NCBI RefSeq assembly: GCF_001652275.1 | Contig: NZ_LVZK01000001.1 | Location: 682,001 to 746,000, forward strand | Direction of reading: 5' to 3' | DNA from: Peptidiphaga gingivicola | GTDB taxonomy: Bacteria > Actinomycetota > Actinomycetes > Actinomycetales > Actinomycetaceae | DNA: 64,000 nucleotides | Shown: positions 43,899-53,346 of the stretch, in pieces | How positions within the stretch are numbered: position 1 is the stretch's first letter | How the letters are laid out: each line of letters starts with the position of its first letter | Translations under genes and position numbers: made by a program | Notes under the pieces: model-generated | The model's input: the letters and a program-made list of their open reading frames with translations, nothing else | What the model was told of the DNA's origin: nothing | Databases searched by the model: none

Positions 43899-44723
43899 CT
43901 ACAGCAGCAGTTCAAGGACGAGGGCGAGGCCGTCGGCGTCGACGCCTGTGGTGACGGCGTCGGCGGCCTGCTTGACCGACGGGCCGGCATCGCCCATTGC
44001 CACGCCGAGGCCCGCCCAGCCGAGCATCTCGACGTCGTTGCCGCCGTCGCCTACCGCAAGCGTGGAAGATGGCGCGGCGCCGCAGCTCTGCCTGACGTCC
44101 TCCAACGCGGCAGCCTTCGAGACGCCCTCGGGGGAGACGTCAAGCCAGGCCGTCCAGCCGATCGCGTACTCGACGCCGCGCAAACCCGCCGCGTGCACCG
44201 CGTCCATGAGCTCGCCCGCGCCCATGCCCGGGTAGCGAACCGTCAAGCGGGTAGCGTCGGGGACCGCCAGTTCATCGATCGGCACGACGACGGACGGCCC
44301 CGTCAGCTCGCCGTCCGGGAAATGCGCGGTCAAGCGCCGCGGCTCGTCGAGCGACTCCACCGCGTACAACGCCTCGGGAAGCTCGGCGTGCAAAGCCGCG
44401 ACCTGCCGCGAGGGATCGAAAGTATGGACGTTGAACGCCTCATCCCGCGCCAAATCCAGCGTGATCGCGCCGTTCGAACACACGGCCAGCCCGTCGGCAA
44501 TGCCGACCTTGTCCAAAGCCTCGCGAGTGCCGTAGATGCCCCTGCCGGTGGCCAGGCAAATCCGCGTCCCCGCCCTCATATGCGCGGCGATCGCCTCGCC
44601 CACCCGCGGCGAAAGCGTGTTGTTGTGCCGAAGAACCGTGCCGTCGATGTCAAGGGCCACAAACAGATCCGGCCCGGCCCCGGGCAGGCCGGACTCCTCG
44701 ACCGCCTCGGCCAGAGACTTCAT
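43899..44723 (-). CDS. HAD hydrolase, Cof-like (subfamily IIB)
   Basis: 274 residues from ATG 44723; the frame extends to TTG 44885, overlapping serS, but that part is Pro/Ser-rich and unlike the family. Motif I LFVALDIDGTVL near residue 19, motif II CSNGAIT near 78, and motif IV GDGGNDVEML near 223. The cap lies between motifs II and III (IIB type). These enzymes dephosphorylate sugar phosphates or flavin-like compounds. It follows serS on the same strand. Confidence 0.85.
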   Translation of the reverse strand: MKSLAEAVEESGLPGAGPDLFVALDIDGTVLRHNNTLSPRVGEAIAAHMRAGTRICLATGRGIYGTREALDKVGIADGLAVCSNGAITLDLARDEAFNVHTFDPSRQVAALHAELPEALYAVESLDEPRRLTAHFPDGELTGPSVVVPIDELAVPDATRLTVRYPGMGAGELMDAVHAAGLRGVEYAIGWTAWLDVSPEGVSKAAALEDVRQSCGAAPSSTLAVGDGGNDVEMLGWAGLGVAMGDAGPSVKQAADAVTTGVDADGLALVLELLL

Positions 44724-44850
44724 GGCTGCAGCGGCACGCGGTTTTGCGAAACTCTCGGCCAAAGGCTTCGGAGTCGTGGGTTTGCGCGAAGCCTCAGAAA
44801 CGGGGGAAGGGCCCTCGGGAACAGAGCCGCCTTCGGAACCTAAGCGCTCG

Positions 44851-46113
44851 TCAGGCAACGGGCTCGAAGCTCTCGCGCCCGCCAAGGTATGGCCGCAGCG
44901 CCTCGGGGATGTACAGCGAGCCGTCGGGGCGCTGATGGTTTTCGAACAGGGCGACCAGCCAACGAGTGGTCGCGAGGGTCCCGTTCAGCGTGGCCGCCGT
45001 GCGGGTCTCGCCGTCGAACCGCTCCCGGATGCCGAGCCGCCGCGCCTGGAAGGTGGTGCAATTCGACGTCGACGTGACCTCCATAAAGCGGTTCTGAGTG
45101 GGGAGCCAGGCCTCGCAGTCGAACTTCTGCGCGGCCGAGGAGCCCAGGTCGCCGGCGGCGGTGTTGATGACGCGGTAGGGCAATTCGACCTTCGCAAGCA
45201 TCTCCTCCTCCCACGCGAGGAAGCGACGGTGCTCCTCCTCGGCCTCCTCGACGCGGCAGTAAGAGAACATCTCCACCTTGTTGAACTGGTGGACGCGAAT
45301 GATCCCGCGCGTGTCCTTGCCGTAGGAGCCGGCCTCGCGGCGATAGCAGGAGGACCACCCGGCGTAGCGCAGCGGGCCGTTCGAAAGGTCGACGATCTCG
45401 TCCTTGTGGTATCCGGCCAGGGCCACCTCAGAGGTGCCGACCAAGTACTGGTCGTCCGCGGGAAGATAGTAGATCTCGTCCGAGTGCGCGCCCAGGAAGC
45501 CGGTTCCGGCCATGATGTCGGGGTTGACGAGGGTCGGCGTGGTCATCATCGTGAAGCCGGCGGCCTCCGCCTGATCGACGGCCATCGTCAGCAGCGCGAG
45601 CTCGAGCCGCGCGCCCACGCCCTTGAGGTAGTAGAAGCGCGAGCCGGAAACCTTCGTGCCGCGCGCCATGTCGATCGCGTCGAGCGCCTCGGCGACGTCG
45701 AGGTGGTCCTTCGGCTCGAAGTCGAAGCCGCGAGGCTCGCCCACGTGCTTGAGGACCTCGTAATCCTCCTCGCCGCCGGCCGGAACGCCCTCCAGCACGA
45801 TGTTCTGGATCGCGGCATTGGCCTGAAGATATTCCTGTTCGGCTTCGTTCGCCGCGGCTTCCAGCTCCTTGACGCGCTCGGCCAGCTCCTTCGCTTCGGC
45901 GAGGACGGCAGGGCGCTCCTCGGGGCTTGCCTTTCCGATCGAACGCGAGAGCTCCTTCTGCGAGGCCCTGGCAGTCTCGAAGGCCTGAAGGGCCGACCTG
46001 CGGGCCTCGTCGGCGGCCAGCAGCGCATCCACCGAGGCCTCGTCGTTGCCGCGGCGGCGCTGGGACTCGCGCACCGCATCGGGATTCTCACGTACAAAGC
46101 GGATGTCGATCAT
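44851..46113 (-). CDS. serS: Seryl-tRNA synthetase
   Basis: 420 residues, ATG 46113. The N-terminal 110 residues are the long antiparallel coiled coil that binds the tRNA-Ser variable arm. The class II catalytic core has motif 2 ([15 protein letters not shown] near residue 255) and motif 3 ([17 protein letters not shown] near 380). Usual length. Two tRNA-Ser genes lie about 10 kb away. The HAD gene follows 128 bases downstream. Confidence 0.97.
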   Translation of the reverse strand: MIDIRFVRENPDAVRESQRRRGNDEASVDALLAADEARRSALQAFETARASQKELSRSIGKASPEERPAVLAEAKELAERVKELEAAANEAEQEYLQANAAIQNIVLEGVPAGGEEDYEVLKHVGEPRGFDFEPKDHLDVAEALDAIDMARGTKVSGSRFYYLKGVGARLELALLTMAVDQAEAAGFTMMTTPTLVNPDIMAGTGFLGAHSDEIYYLPADDQYLVGTSEVALAGYHKDEIVDLSNGPLRYAGWSSCYRREAGSYGKDTRGIIRVHQFNKVEMFSYCRVEEAEEEHRRFLAWEEEMLAKVELPYRVINTAAGDLGSSAAQKFDCEAWLPTQNRFMEVTSTSNCTTFQARRLGIRERFDGETRTAATLNGTLATTRWLVALFENHQRPDGSLYIPEALRPYLGGRESFEPVA

Positions 46114-46189
46114 GGGGACAATTCTACGTCGTTGCCCCCAGTGCTCGCAGATGACTCCTCCTACTCTTCGATCGCATTAACCTTGGAGC

Positions 46190-47329
46190 ATGACATGGCA
46201 TTGGTGGCTGATACTCGCGCTGGCTCTCGCGGCTCTCGGCCTCTCGCTGCACAATCGCGCCTCGATCGGAGCCCTGAGGAGCCGACTCGTCCACGCCAAC
46301 GCGGCGGCGACCGGGATCCTGCCGCAGAAAACCGCTGAGACGGGCAAGAGAACAGTGGCCGTCGTCGTCAATCCCACGAAGATCGGGGACATGAGGGACC
46401 TTAGGGCGGTGGTCGAACAGGCCGCGGCCGACGCCGGATACTCCGCGACCCGCTGGTACGGCACAACCCCCGACGATCCGGGAGCGGGCCAAACCCGCGC
46501 CGCCTTGGCGGAAGGGCCCGCCGTGGTGATTGCCGCGGGCGGGGACGGGACGGTGCGCACCGTCGCCGGGCAGCTTGCCGGAACCGACGTTCCGCTCGGC
46601 ATCCTTCCGCTCGGAACGGGAAATCTGCTGGCCCGCAACCTCAACCTGCCGCTCGGCTCCTCGCTGAGCAACCTCGCCATGGTGGCCTTGACCGGAAGGC
46701 CGCAGCGGATCGACGTCGGCAGAATCGGAGCCCCGGAGCCGACGGAGGGTGAACTTGCGCAGATCGCCGACATGGGGCCGGATGCGCGGCCCTTCGCCGG
46801 GCGCGAGCCGTTCCTGGTGATCGCAGGAATGGGCTTCGACGCCGATGTCATGAACGACGCCGACCACGGGCTCAAGCACGCCATGGGCTGGGGCGCCTAC
46901 CTCGTCTCCGGCTTCAAATTCATGCGGCGTTCGCGCGTGAACGCGATGGTGGTGGCCGGCGACGGCTCGAACAGCTTCCGGGTCGAGGCCAGGTCGATCC
47001 TCTTCGCCAATTGCGCGCGGCTTCCCGCGGGCTTCGTGCTCGCGCCGGACGCCCGCATCGACGACGGCTGGCTCGACCTCGTGCTTGTGGACACCAAGGG
47101 CTGGATCTTCGGCTGGGGCGACGTCATGCGGCGGATGGGCCTGCAGGGAATCGGCGTGCGCCGGACGATTCTGCCCTCGGCGGGCACAATCGACCTGCGG
47201 CGCATGCGCTCGGCGACGGTCACCGCCGACCGGCCCGAGTTGGTCGAGGCCGACGGCGACGCCCTCGGATACGCCACGAAAGTCATGGCCGAAATCGACC
47301 CGTTGGCGCTCACCGTCCACGTGCTGTGA
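46190..47329 (+). CDS. Diacylglycerol/lipid kinase with N-terminal membrane anchor
   Basis: 379 residues. Residues 1-22 form a membrane anchor, followed by the DagK catalytic domain. AAGGDGTVRTVAG near residue 117 is the nucleotide-binding GGDGT, then PLGTGNLLARNL near 142. The C-terminal domain has GMGFDADVM near 213 and VEADGD near 355. It phosphorylates a diacylglycerol, sphingoid or undecaprenol-like lipid. Divergent from serS. Confidence 0.88.
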   Translation: MTWHWWLILALALAALGLSLHNRASIGALRSRLVHANAAATGILPQKTAETGKRTVAVVVNPTKIGDMRDLRAVVEQAAADAGYSATRWYGTTPDDPGAGQTRAALAEGPAVVIAAGGDGTVRTVAGQLAGTDVPLGILPLGTGNLLARNLNLPLGSSLSNLAMVALTGRPQRIDVGRIGAPEPTEGELAQIADMGPDARPFAGREPFLVIAGMGFDADVMNDADHGLKHAMGWGAYLVSGFKFMRRSRVNAMVVAGDGSNSFRVEARSILFANCARLPAGFVLAPDARIDDGWLDLVLVDTKGWIFGWGDVMRRMGLQGIGVRRTILPSAGTIDLRRMRSATVTADRPELVEADGDALGYATKVMAEIDPLALTVHVL

Positions 47330-47433
47330 GCGCGCGGCCTTCCGGCGGCTCCGCCTTTGCCTTCGCCGCCGTTCCTCGTTTGGGTCGTGCAATCCTGCCT
47401 TTGCGGGCCGCTAAAAGGCGGCTGCGCAGGCTT

Positions 47434-47490
47434 GGAGGCGCCTTCTTACGCCGGAGGCGCTTTCTTACGCCGGAGGCGCCTTCTTACGCC
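47434..47490. repeat. 19-bp tandem repeat over the pheA stop codon
   Basis: Three units of GGAGGCGCCTTCTTACGCC at 47434-47452, 47453-47471 (one change) and 47472-47490. The third holds the pheA stop (TAA on the minus strand, 47484-47486), so three in-line TAA copies follow the gene. Confidence 0.9.
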
Positions 47491-48431
47491 CGCCCGGCCA
47501 GCAGCCTCTCGACGAATTCGCGCCCTGCCTGGAAGTCGGCGTCGGACGTTCCGGGGCGCGGCCTGATCCTCTCGCCGCTGGCCGAAGGGTAGGAGCCGAG
47601 GAAGACGACCTGCGGGCACACGCGGTGCAAGCCTATGAGAACGGCCTGGATGCGCTCGTCGCACAGGTGGCCCTCGGCGTCGATCGAGAAGGCGTAGCGG
47701 CCCAGCGAATCGCCGATCGGCCGCGACTCGATTCGCGAGAGGTTGATGCCGCGGGCGCTGAACTGCTCGAGCATGCTCAGCAGAGCGCCGGCCTCATCGT
47801 GCGGGAGCTGGACCAGCAGAGTGGTTTTGTCCGCGCCCGTCCTTTCGGGCTGCGGCCCGGGAAGGCCCACCATGATGAACCGGGTGACGGCGCCGGGGTT
47901 GTCGGCGACGTCGTCGGAGAGCGACTCGAGGCCCATGAGCTTGACGGTGGCGGGCGGGCACAGGGCCGCCTCGAAGCCGGGGCTGTCCGATTCGGCGAGG
48001 GTTTTCGCGCCGGCGGCGGTCGACGTCGCCGGCACGTGGACGACCGGGCCGAGGCGCTCGGCAATCCATCCGCGGCATTGCGCCCACGCGTGCGAGTGGG
48101 TCGATATGGCGCGGATGTCCTCGCGGCGCGTGCCCGGCCTGACCGCGAGCGAGAACGCGATCGGCACGAGCATCTCCGCCTTGATCTGCAGGGCGGAGCC
48201 GTCCGTCAGCGCGTCGAGGGTTGCGTTGACCCCGCCCTCGACGGAGTTTTCGATCGGGACGACGGCGTAGTCCGCCTCGCCCGAGCGCACGAGCCTGAGC
48301 GCCATCGGAACGTCGAGCGCCGGAATCTCGATCGAATCGGGCGGGGCCACCTGTTTCAACGCCGCGTACGTGAACGTTCCCGCCGGTCCCAGGAACGAAA
48401 AACGCAGGGGGGCCTGCTTTGTCGCGCTCAT
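47484..48431 (-). CDS. pheA: Prephenate dehydratase
   Basis: 315 residues from ATG 48431, with GGAAGGAG upstream. FLGPAGTFTYAAL near residue 12, VPIENSVEGGVNATLDAL near 60 and ISTHSHAWAQCRGWI near 112 are dehydratase-domain motifs. The ACT domain has LLSMLEQFSARGINLSRIESRPIG, where LSRIESRP binds phenylalanine for feedback control. It decarboxylates and dehydrates prephenate to phenylpyruvate, the last step before transamination to Phe. Confidence 0.93.
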   Translation of the reverse strand: MSATKQAPLRFSFLGPAGTFTYAALKQVAPPDSIEIPALDVPMALRLVRSGEADYAVVPIENSVEGGVNATLDALTDGSALQIKAEMLVPIAFSLAVRPGTRREDIRAISTHSHAWAQCRGWIAERLGPVVHVPATSTAAGAKTLAESDSPGFEAALCPPATVKLMGLESLSDDVADNPGAVTRFIMVGLPGPQPERTGADKTTLLVQLPHDEAGALLSMLEQFSARGINLSRIESRPIGDSLGRYAFSIDAEGHLCDERIQAVLIGLHRVCPQVVFLGSYPSASGERIRPRPGTSDADFQAGREFVERLLAGRA

Positions 48432-48886
48432 TGGTCTCCTTCCGCCCGCTTTCTTCTCGCTCGCGCGCCTTCTTCTCGCTCGCACACTTTACCTGCCGGT
48501 TTCCGCGCGGACGGGCCAACCCTCCGAAATGTGGGCGACGCCTTGGCCTGGCAGCGGACCGCCGCACGCGGTCTTCCCCGATTTCACGCATCCGCAGGGC
48601 GCTCTTGCATTGGCAAGGCTCTCTCGCATCCGCAGGGCGTTTTCGCGTTGGCAGGACTCTAGCGCATCCGCAGGGTGTTCTCGCATCCGCATGGCTCTTA
48701 CGCATCCGCGGGACTCTCGCTCGGCAGCCTCGACGGCGTCGACGCTTGGGCGATTTCACCGCTCTGTAACACGCTCTGAGACTGAGCGCAAACCGCAGGA
48801 TTCGCCGGGCGATTTCGGGGATTTGCGGGGCACGCGCGCTTGGCCGCGGTGCATGCCGCCTGCGCCCCTTCCGATAGGCTGGTCTC
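48432..48886. repeat. Intergenic region with degenerate CATCCGCAGGG repeats
   Basis: About 450 bases between divergent genes. GCATCCGCAGGG or a close variant recurs about six times between 48587 and 48710 with spacers of varying length (GCATTGGCAAGGCTCT and similar). No gene is seen. Confidence 0.6.
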
Positions 48887-51190
48887 ATGGTCCTTCGCTC
48901 TGCCCGCCAAACGATCCTCGTCGCAGTGGCATTGCTCGCGGTTCTCGCCGGGGTGTGCGCGCCAGCCCGTGCGGGGACGGGGGGAGCGGCCCGTGCGGGA
49001 AAGCCCATGGCCGAGGGCGGCGGGAAGGGGCCCGTCGTCGTCGTCGGTTTTTCGGGGGTCAGCTGGACGGACGTGACCCGGAAGGCCGCCCCTCACCTGT
49101 ACGAATTCGGCGAGAAAGCGGCGGTTTCGAACATCGTGGTGCGCACGGTCCACGAGACCGCATGCCCGGTTGAAGGCTGGACGGCCCTTGGAGCCGGGCA
49201 GCGCACGATCGACGACGGCTGCCGCCTGCCGACCGTTGCGGGCAAGGCCCCGGCCCGGTGGGCCCGCCTGAAGGAGGCCAATTCCTCCAGCAGTTACAAG
49301 GCAAAGATCGGCGCGCTCGGCGAGGCTCTCCAAGGGCACAGCGCCCTCGCCGTCGGCCCGGGCGCGGCCCTCGCCCTCGCCAAGCCGAACGGCCGCCTTG
49401 TCGGCGGCTATGCCGCCCTCGCCCCGCTGCCGGTTTCGGGGGAGGACGGCGACGTCGGCGGCGCGGCGCGAGCCTACGCCAGGTCCGACGCGGACGTCAC
49501 GATGATCGACCTCGGCGCCGTCCGCTATCCCGGCAGCGAACTGAGCGAGAACCACCCCGTCGAGGCCCCGGGAATCGCTCAGCGCCTGCGCGAGTACTTC
49601 ACGCCCGAGGGGGCGGCGCCCGAAGCGGTGAGGCAGCAGATCTCCTACATCGACGCGCGATTCGGGCTGCTTGTCAAGCAGATTCGCAAGAAGACGCCCA
49701 ACGCCACCGTTCTCGTGGCGAACGTCGCCGACGCCGAGTCCTCGCGGCCGCATTTGGGCTATTTCGCCGCCGCCGGGCCTCGCATGGGCGGGCCGGCGCT
49801 CGCGACGTCGGATTCGACGCGGCAGCCGGGGCTCGTCCAGGTCACGGACATCATGCCCACGCTGGTCGGTTGGCTCGGCGCAGGGCCGCAAGCCCGTGGC
49901 AATGCCATAGGCTCGGCGATCACGACCGCCAAGGCCTCCGACGGGGAGGCGAACATCGCCCGGCTTGACGCCGAACACACCCGCGCGCAGGTGACCCGCT
50001 CGCTTTCCGGCTCCTTCTACGTCCTGCTCGCCGCGCTGTCCGCGGCGATCCTCCTCATGTGGGCCAGGCGGAACTCGTACAGGTGGACCGAGACCAATGA
50101 GCGCTTCTTCCTGCAATTGAGCGCCCTTACGGCCGCGCTTCCCGTCTCGACGCTGCTCGTCAACCTCATCCCCTGGTGGAGGATGTCGAATCCCCTCGTG
50201 AGCCTGCTCATGGGGGTTGTGCTCATTGCGGCCGTTCTCGCTCTCATCGCTTTGCACGGGAAGTCGCCCTTCGCCCCGTTCGCCGTCATAGGCGGCGTCA
50301 CCGTCGCAACCTTGGCCCTCGACGTGCTCCTTGACGGCATATGGCACGGATACCCCCTCCAGCTGGCCGCCCTTCTGGGCATGCAGCCGCTCGTCGGCTG
50401 GCGTTTCTACGGCTTCTCGAACAACGCCGTCGCCATGTTCGTCGCCGGGCTCGTGCTGGTGCTCGCCTGGCATTCTTCGCGGGCGGCGCGCAAAAAGTCC
50501 GTCGCGGTCATCCTGGGCGCGGGCGCGCTCGCCGTGCTCCTCGACGGTTCGGCGAAGTTCGGCGCAGACTTCGGCGGGCCGCCGGTCATCGTCGTCGGCC
50601 TCGGCGTCCTCGCCACGATGGTCGCCGGAAAGCGCCTCACCTGGCTTCGCTTCGGCGCCGTTCTGGCCTCCGCCGTCGCCGTTTCTTTCGTGTTCGCCCT
50701 CTTCGACTACCTTCAGCCGGCCCCCAAGCGCTCTCACCTCGGCAAGTTCGTGGGGTCCTTCTTCGACGGCGGCGGCCTCGCCATCGTCTGGCGCAAAGTC
50801 ACCCAGATATTCGGCGGAAATGCGCTCTTCATCCCCGTCGCCCTGGCGATCGTCGCGGCGATCTGCGCAGTCGCTTGGCTGCTGGCCAAGCGCGGACGCT
50901 TCGCAAGGTTCCGGATCGAGGACGAAATTGTGAGGCGGTCGGTGGTTTCGCTCGTCTCGGCGCTCGTCGTCGCTGCGCTGCTCAACGACTCGGGCGTCAC
51001 GATGCCTGCCGTCGGGCTGATCGTCGCGGCTCCGCTGTGGTTCGTCGCCACTCTGCGCCGCGGGGAAGGGGCGACTGCCGGTCAAGGGGACGCCGCCGTG
51101 CAGGAAGGCGCGGCCGCTGCGCAGGAAGAGGCGAGCGTTACTCAGGAATCCGCTGCTCAAGAAGCGGGGCGGACCGCGACGCCGCGGTAA
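48887..51190 (+). CDS. Large membrane protein, relative of the 953-residue protein
   Basis: 767 residues. Signal peptide (residues 1-30), extracytoplasmic domain VVVVGFSGVSWTDVTRKAAPHLYEF at about residue 48 and HETACPVEGWTALGAGQR near 90, then about ten membrane segments. WRFYGFSNNAVAM, GADFGG, KRSHLGKFVGSFFDG and LNDSGVTMPAVG match the protein at 36632-39493 in the same order. It ends in an Ala/Gln/Glu-rich repetitive tail. The pair share an inactive-looking phosphodiesterase-like head; role unknown. Confidence 0.75.
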   Translation: MVLRSARQTILVAVALLAVLAGVCAPARAGTGGAARAGKPMAEGGGKGPVVVVGFSGVSWTDVTRKAAPHLYEFGEKAAVSNIVVRTVHETACPVEGWTALGAGQRTIDDGCRLPTVAGKAPARWARLKEANSSSSYKAKIGALGEALQGHSALAVGPGAALALAKPNGRLVGGYAALAPLPVSGEDGDVGGAARAYARSDADVTMIDLGAVRYPGSELSENHPVEAPGIAQRLREYFTPEGAAPEAVRQQISYIDARFGLLVKQIRKKTPNATVLVANVADAESSRPHLGYFAAAGPRMGGPALATSDSTRQPGLVQVTDIMPTLVGWLGAGPQARGNAIGSAITTAKASDGEANIARLDAEHTRAQVTRSLSGSFYVLLAALSAAILLMWARRNSYRWTETNERFFLQLSALTAALPVSTLLVNLIPWWRMSNPLVSLLMGVVLIAAVLALIALHGKSPFAPFAVIGGVTVATLALDVLLDGIWHGYPLQLAALLGMQPLVGWRFYGFSNNAVAMFVAGLVLVLAWHSSRAARKKSVAVILGAGALAVLLDGSAKFGADFGGPPVIVVGLGVLATMVAGKRLTWLRFGAVLASAVAVSFVFALFDYLQPAPKRSHLGKFVGSFFDGGGLAIVWRKVTQIFGGNALFIPVALAIVAAICAVAWLLAKRGRFARFRIEDEIVRRSVVSLVSALVVAALLNDSGVTMPAVGLIVAAPLWFVATLRRGEGATAGQGDAAVQEGAAAAQEEASVTQESAAQEAGRTATPR

Positions 51191-51813
51191 ACGAGGAAGG
51201 CACGGCCAGTTAGGCCCCGAGCACGGCATGCGCGGGGGCGGGTGCGCGGATCGATCTTTGCGGCGGGAAGGACCTCGATTAAACGCATACCGCTGGGTCG
51301 ATGTTGAAAAGCCAGGTATATTATTCTAATGTATTCGAGTCCTTCATGGAGCTCTGCAGCGTATGTTGCTCGCCACAAAGAGTGCATATCATTCCGCGTG
51401 GCGTCGTGCCCTTCATAGCGCAGCGCCTTTCCTTTGTCCTTTTGGTCGGTGTTGTCGGGACTTCGCCCCCAATCTCGAAGCACCTGTCGCGAACTTGCAG
51501 ATCTGCCTGCGGCCTTTTCGCCGTGTAAGGCCGCACGATCGATTTGCCTCGGAATGCCGCAGCTCCCTTCGGATGTGAACAGACGTGCGCGGCGTCGAAA
51601 CTCCTGCCATTTCAAGGAAAAGTCGGCTTCTTCTCCTCCTTCGGCGCGCGAATCGCGCTTATTGGAGGAGATATGGTTTTCTTCTGGCCGAGCAATCCTT
51701 TAAGCTACTTTGGACCGCTTAAGAGCGGCGTCGTGCGAGGAATCCGGCCAGCCGTGCCTGTCCGAATGGCGACGTCGTATCGAACGTCTAAGAACTTGAA
51801 GGGAGTTTCGCGC
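51191..51813. other. Upstream region of the repeat-protein cassette
   Basis: About 620 bases without a firmly supported gene. The frame of the next gene is open back to 51544. ATG 51673, with GGAGGAG 2 bases upstream, could begin a 47-residue N-terminal extension, but spacing is poor. No clear promoter pair is found. Confidence 0.5.
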
Positions 51814-53256
51814 ATGGGACCAGGTGGGGCGGACACGCTGTCTGCGGATCCGAAGGAGCTGGCGACTGAGGCTGGCAACGCACAGGACTGCGCCGCCAAA
51901 AGCCAGCGAATGCGGACGGAAAATACAGCCGGCAGCATCTCGGGGAAGATTTCAGGAGGCAAGGCGGCATCGACCGTCAAGACGACGTCCGAGCACCTTT
52001 CGAACGAGCTCAAAGACATCGAGCATCAGCTGAGCGACTACTCAGACGATGTCGTGGCGACCATGAGGACGATCGAGCAAACCGATCAGGACGAGGCGGG
52101 GATGTATCGGGGCATGATTCCCCCTGGGGACGCCGGCGGCTTAGCCGAGGGGATAGGCGCCGGAGCAGGAGCCGGCGCCGTAGACGGCGGCGCCGCAGGC
52201 GGGAGCGGCGCTGCAATTGGCGGCGGACACTCGTACGGATCGGCCGGCGGCGCGTCTGGCGGCTCAGCTGGCGGCGGGCACTCGTACGGATCGGCCGATG
52301 GCGCGTCTGGCGGCTCAGCCGGGGGCGGCCACTCGTACGGCTCCGCCAACGGCGGCGCCGGCCAGCTTTTCGGCTCCCCCGGCGCCAGCGGCATGAGTTC
52401 GCTGCTGGACGGAGCCGGTGGCGGCTCGGTTGTAGGCGGCCACTCGTACGGTTCGACTGAGAGCGGCCAGATCGTCGGCTCGCACGGCGGGCATAACTCG
52501 ACGGGCGCTCTGAGCGGTATCCACAGTTTGATGAGCGGCGATTCCGATTCCTTCTCGTCTCATGCGGGAGGATCTCACCCCGCGCCCATGCCCCGCGTCG
52601 AAGGCTCGGGCGATCCCGCGCCCATGCCGCACGCGGAGACCTCCGGAAACGCCGCGCCGATGCCGCACGTCGAAAGCCAAGATGGAAAGATCCTCCCTTC
52701 CGTCGAGCAGGGGCACAGCTACGGGTCCCAGCTTTCCGGCAGCGGGAGCTCTCACGGAGGCTCCTTGGGCCCGGCGCCCATGCCGCAGGTTGAGACTCCG
52801 GGCGATCCCGCGCCCATGCCGAATGCAGGAGGTACGGGGAATCCGGTTCCCATGCCCACATCGGAAGGCTCGGGCAACCCCGTCTTCACGTCCCACGGAA
52901 GCGTCCATTCGGCGACAAACTCCTCCGGTTCGTTTACCCCGACGCCGATGCCGCACGCGGCGCCTTCCGGCGACCCCGTCGCGATGCCCCACGTCGAAAC
53001 ATCGGGAAATCCGGCCCCAATGCCGCGAATCGAGCCTTCCGACCCGCCGGTCTTCACCCGCGGGGGAGGGGCGGACTACGGCCCGCGGATTCCCGGCGTC
53101 GGCGCCGACGGCGGCTCTTTTGCTCCGTCTCCCATGCCGCACGTCGAGAATCCGGGCAACGCCGTTCCGCTTCCCAGCACGCAGGGTTCGGACGTTCCGG
53201 CTCCTATGCCCCGCGTGCACGGCTCCGGCGGTTCGTCGTCGGCCGCGACCGCGTGA
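51814..53256 (+). CDS. WXG100-like repeat protein with GHSYGS and PMP repeats
   Basis: 480 residues from ATG 51814 (GAAGGGAG upstream). Residues 1-105 form a helical hairpin of WXG100 size (HLSNELKDIEHQLSDYSDDVV) but without the WxG turn. A Gly/Ser/Ala-rich region follows with five copies of GHSYGS; the first three are 51 bases apart (17 residues each). The rest (about residue 250 on) is some twelve units of about 12 residues shaped PAPMPHVETSGN. No signal peptide. The six residues GHSYGS are those around the active serine of the hydrolase encoded next. Probably a T7SS-exported partner (inference). Confidence 0.7.
   Translation: MGPGGADTLSADPKELATEAGNAQDCAAKSQRMRTENTAGSISGKISGGKAASTVKTTSEHLSNELKDIEHQLSDYSDDVVATMRTIEQTDQDEAGMYRGMIPPGDAGGLAEGIGAGAGAGAVDGGAAGGSGAAIGGGHSYGSAGGASGGSAGGGHSYGSADGASGGSAGGGHSYGSANGGAGQLFGSPGASGMSSLLDGAGGGSVVGGHSYGSTESGQIVGSHGGHNSTGALSGIHSLMSGDSDSFSSHAGGSHPAPMPRVEGSGDPAPMPHAETSGNAAPMPHVESQDGKILPSVEQGHSYGSQLSGSGSSHGGSLGPAPMPQVETPGDPAPMPNAGGTGNPVPMPTSEGSGNPVFTSHGSVHSATNSSGSFTPTPMPHAAPSGDPVAMPHVETSGNPAPMPRIEPSDPPVFTRGGGADYGPRIPGVGADGGSFAPSPMPHVENPGNAVPLPSTQGSDVPAPMPRVHGSGGSSSAATA
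52225..52728 (+). repeat. Five GHSYGS-encoding units
   Basis: GGN CAC TCG TAC GGN TCN occurs at 52225, 52276, 52327 and 52438; a fifth copy with AGC serine is at 52711. The first two intervals are exactly 51 bases. Confidence 0.85.
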
Positions 53257-53346
53257 GGCTCGAATCACGCAATCGTGAAGTGCGCAAACCGACAGCGCAT
53301 CAGAGCTCAATTGCCGACGTTTCGGCGCTAAGAAAGGACTTTCTCC

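Noticed and set aside
44724-44885. N-terminal extension of the HAD protein from TTG 44885
   Set aside because: It overlaps serS, is Pro/Ser-rich and precedes the normal start of the HAD fold.
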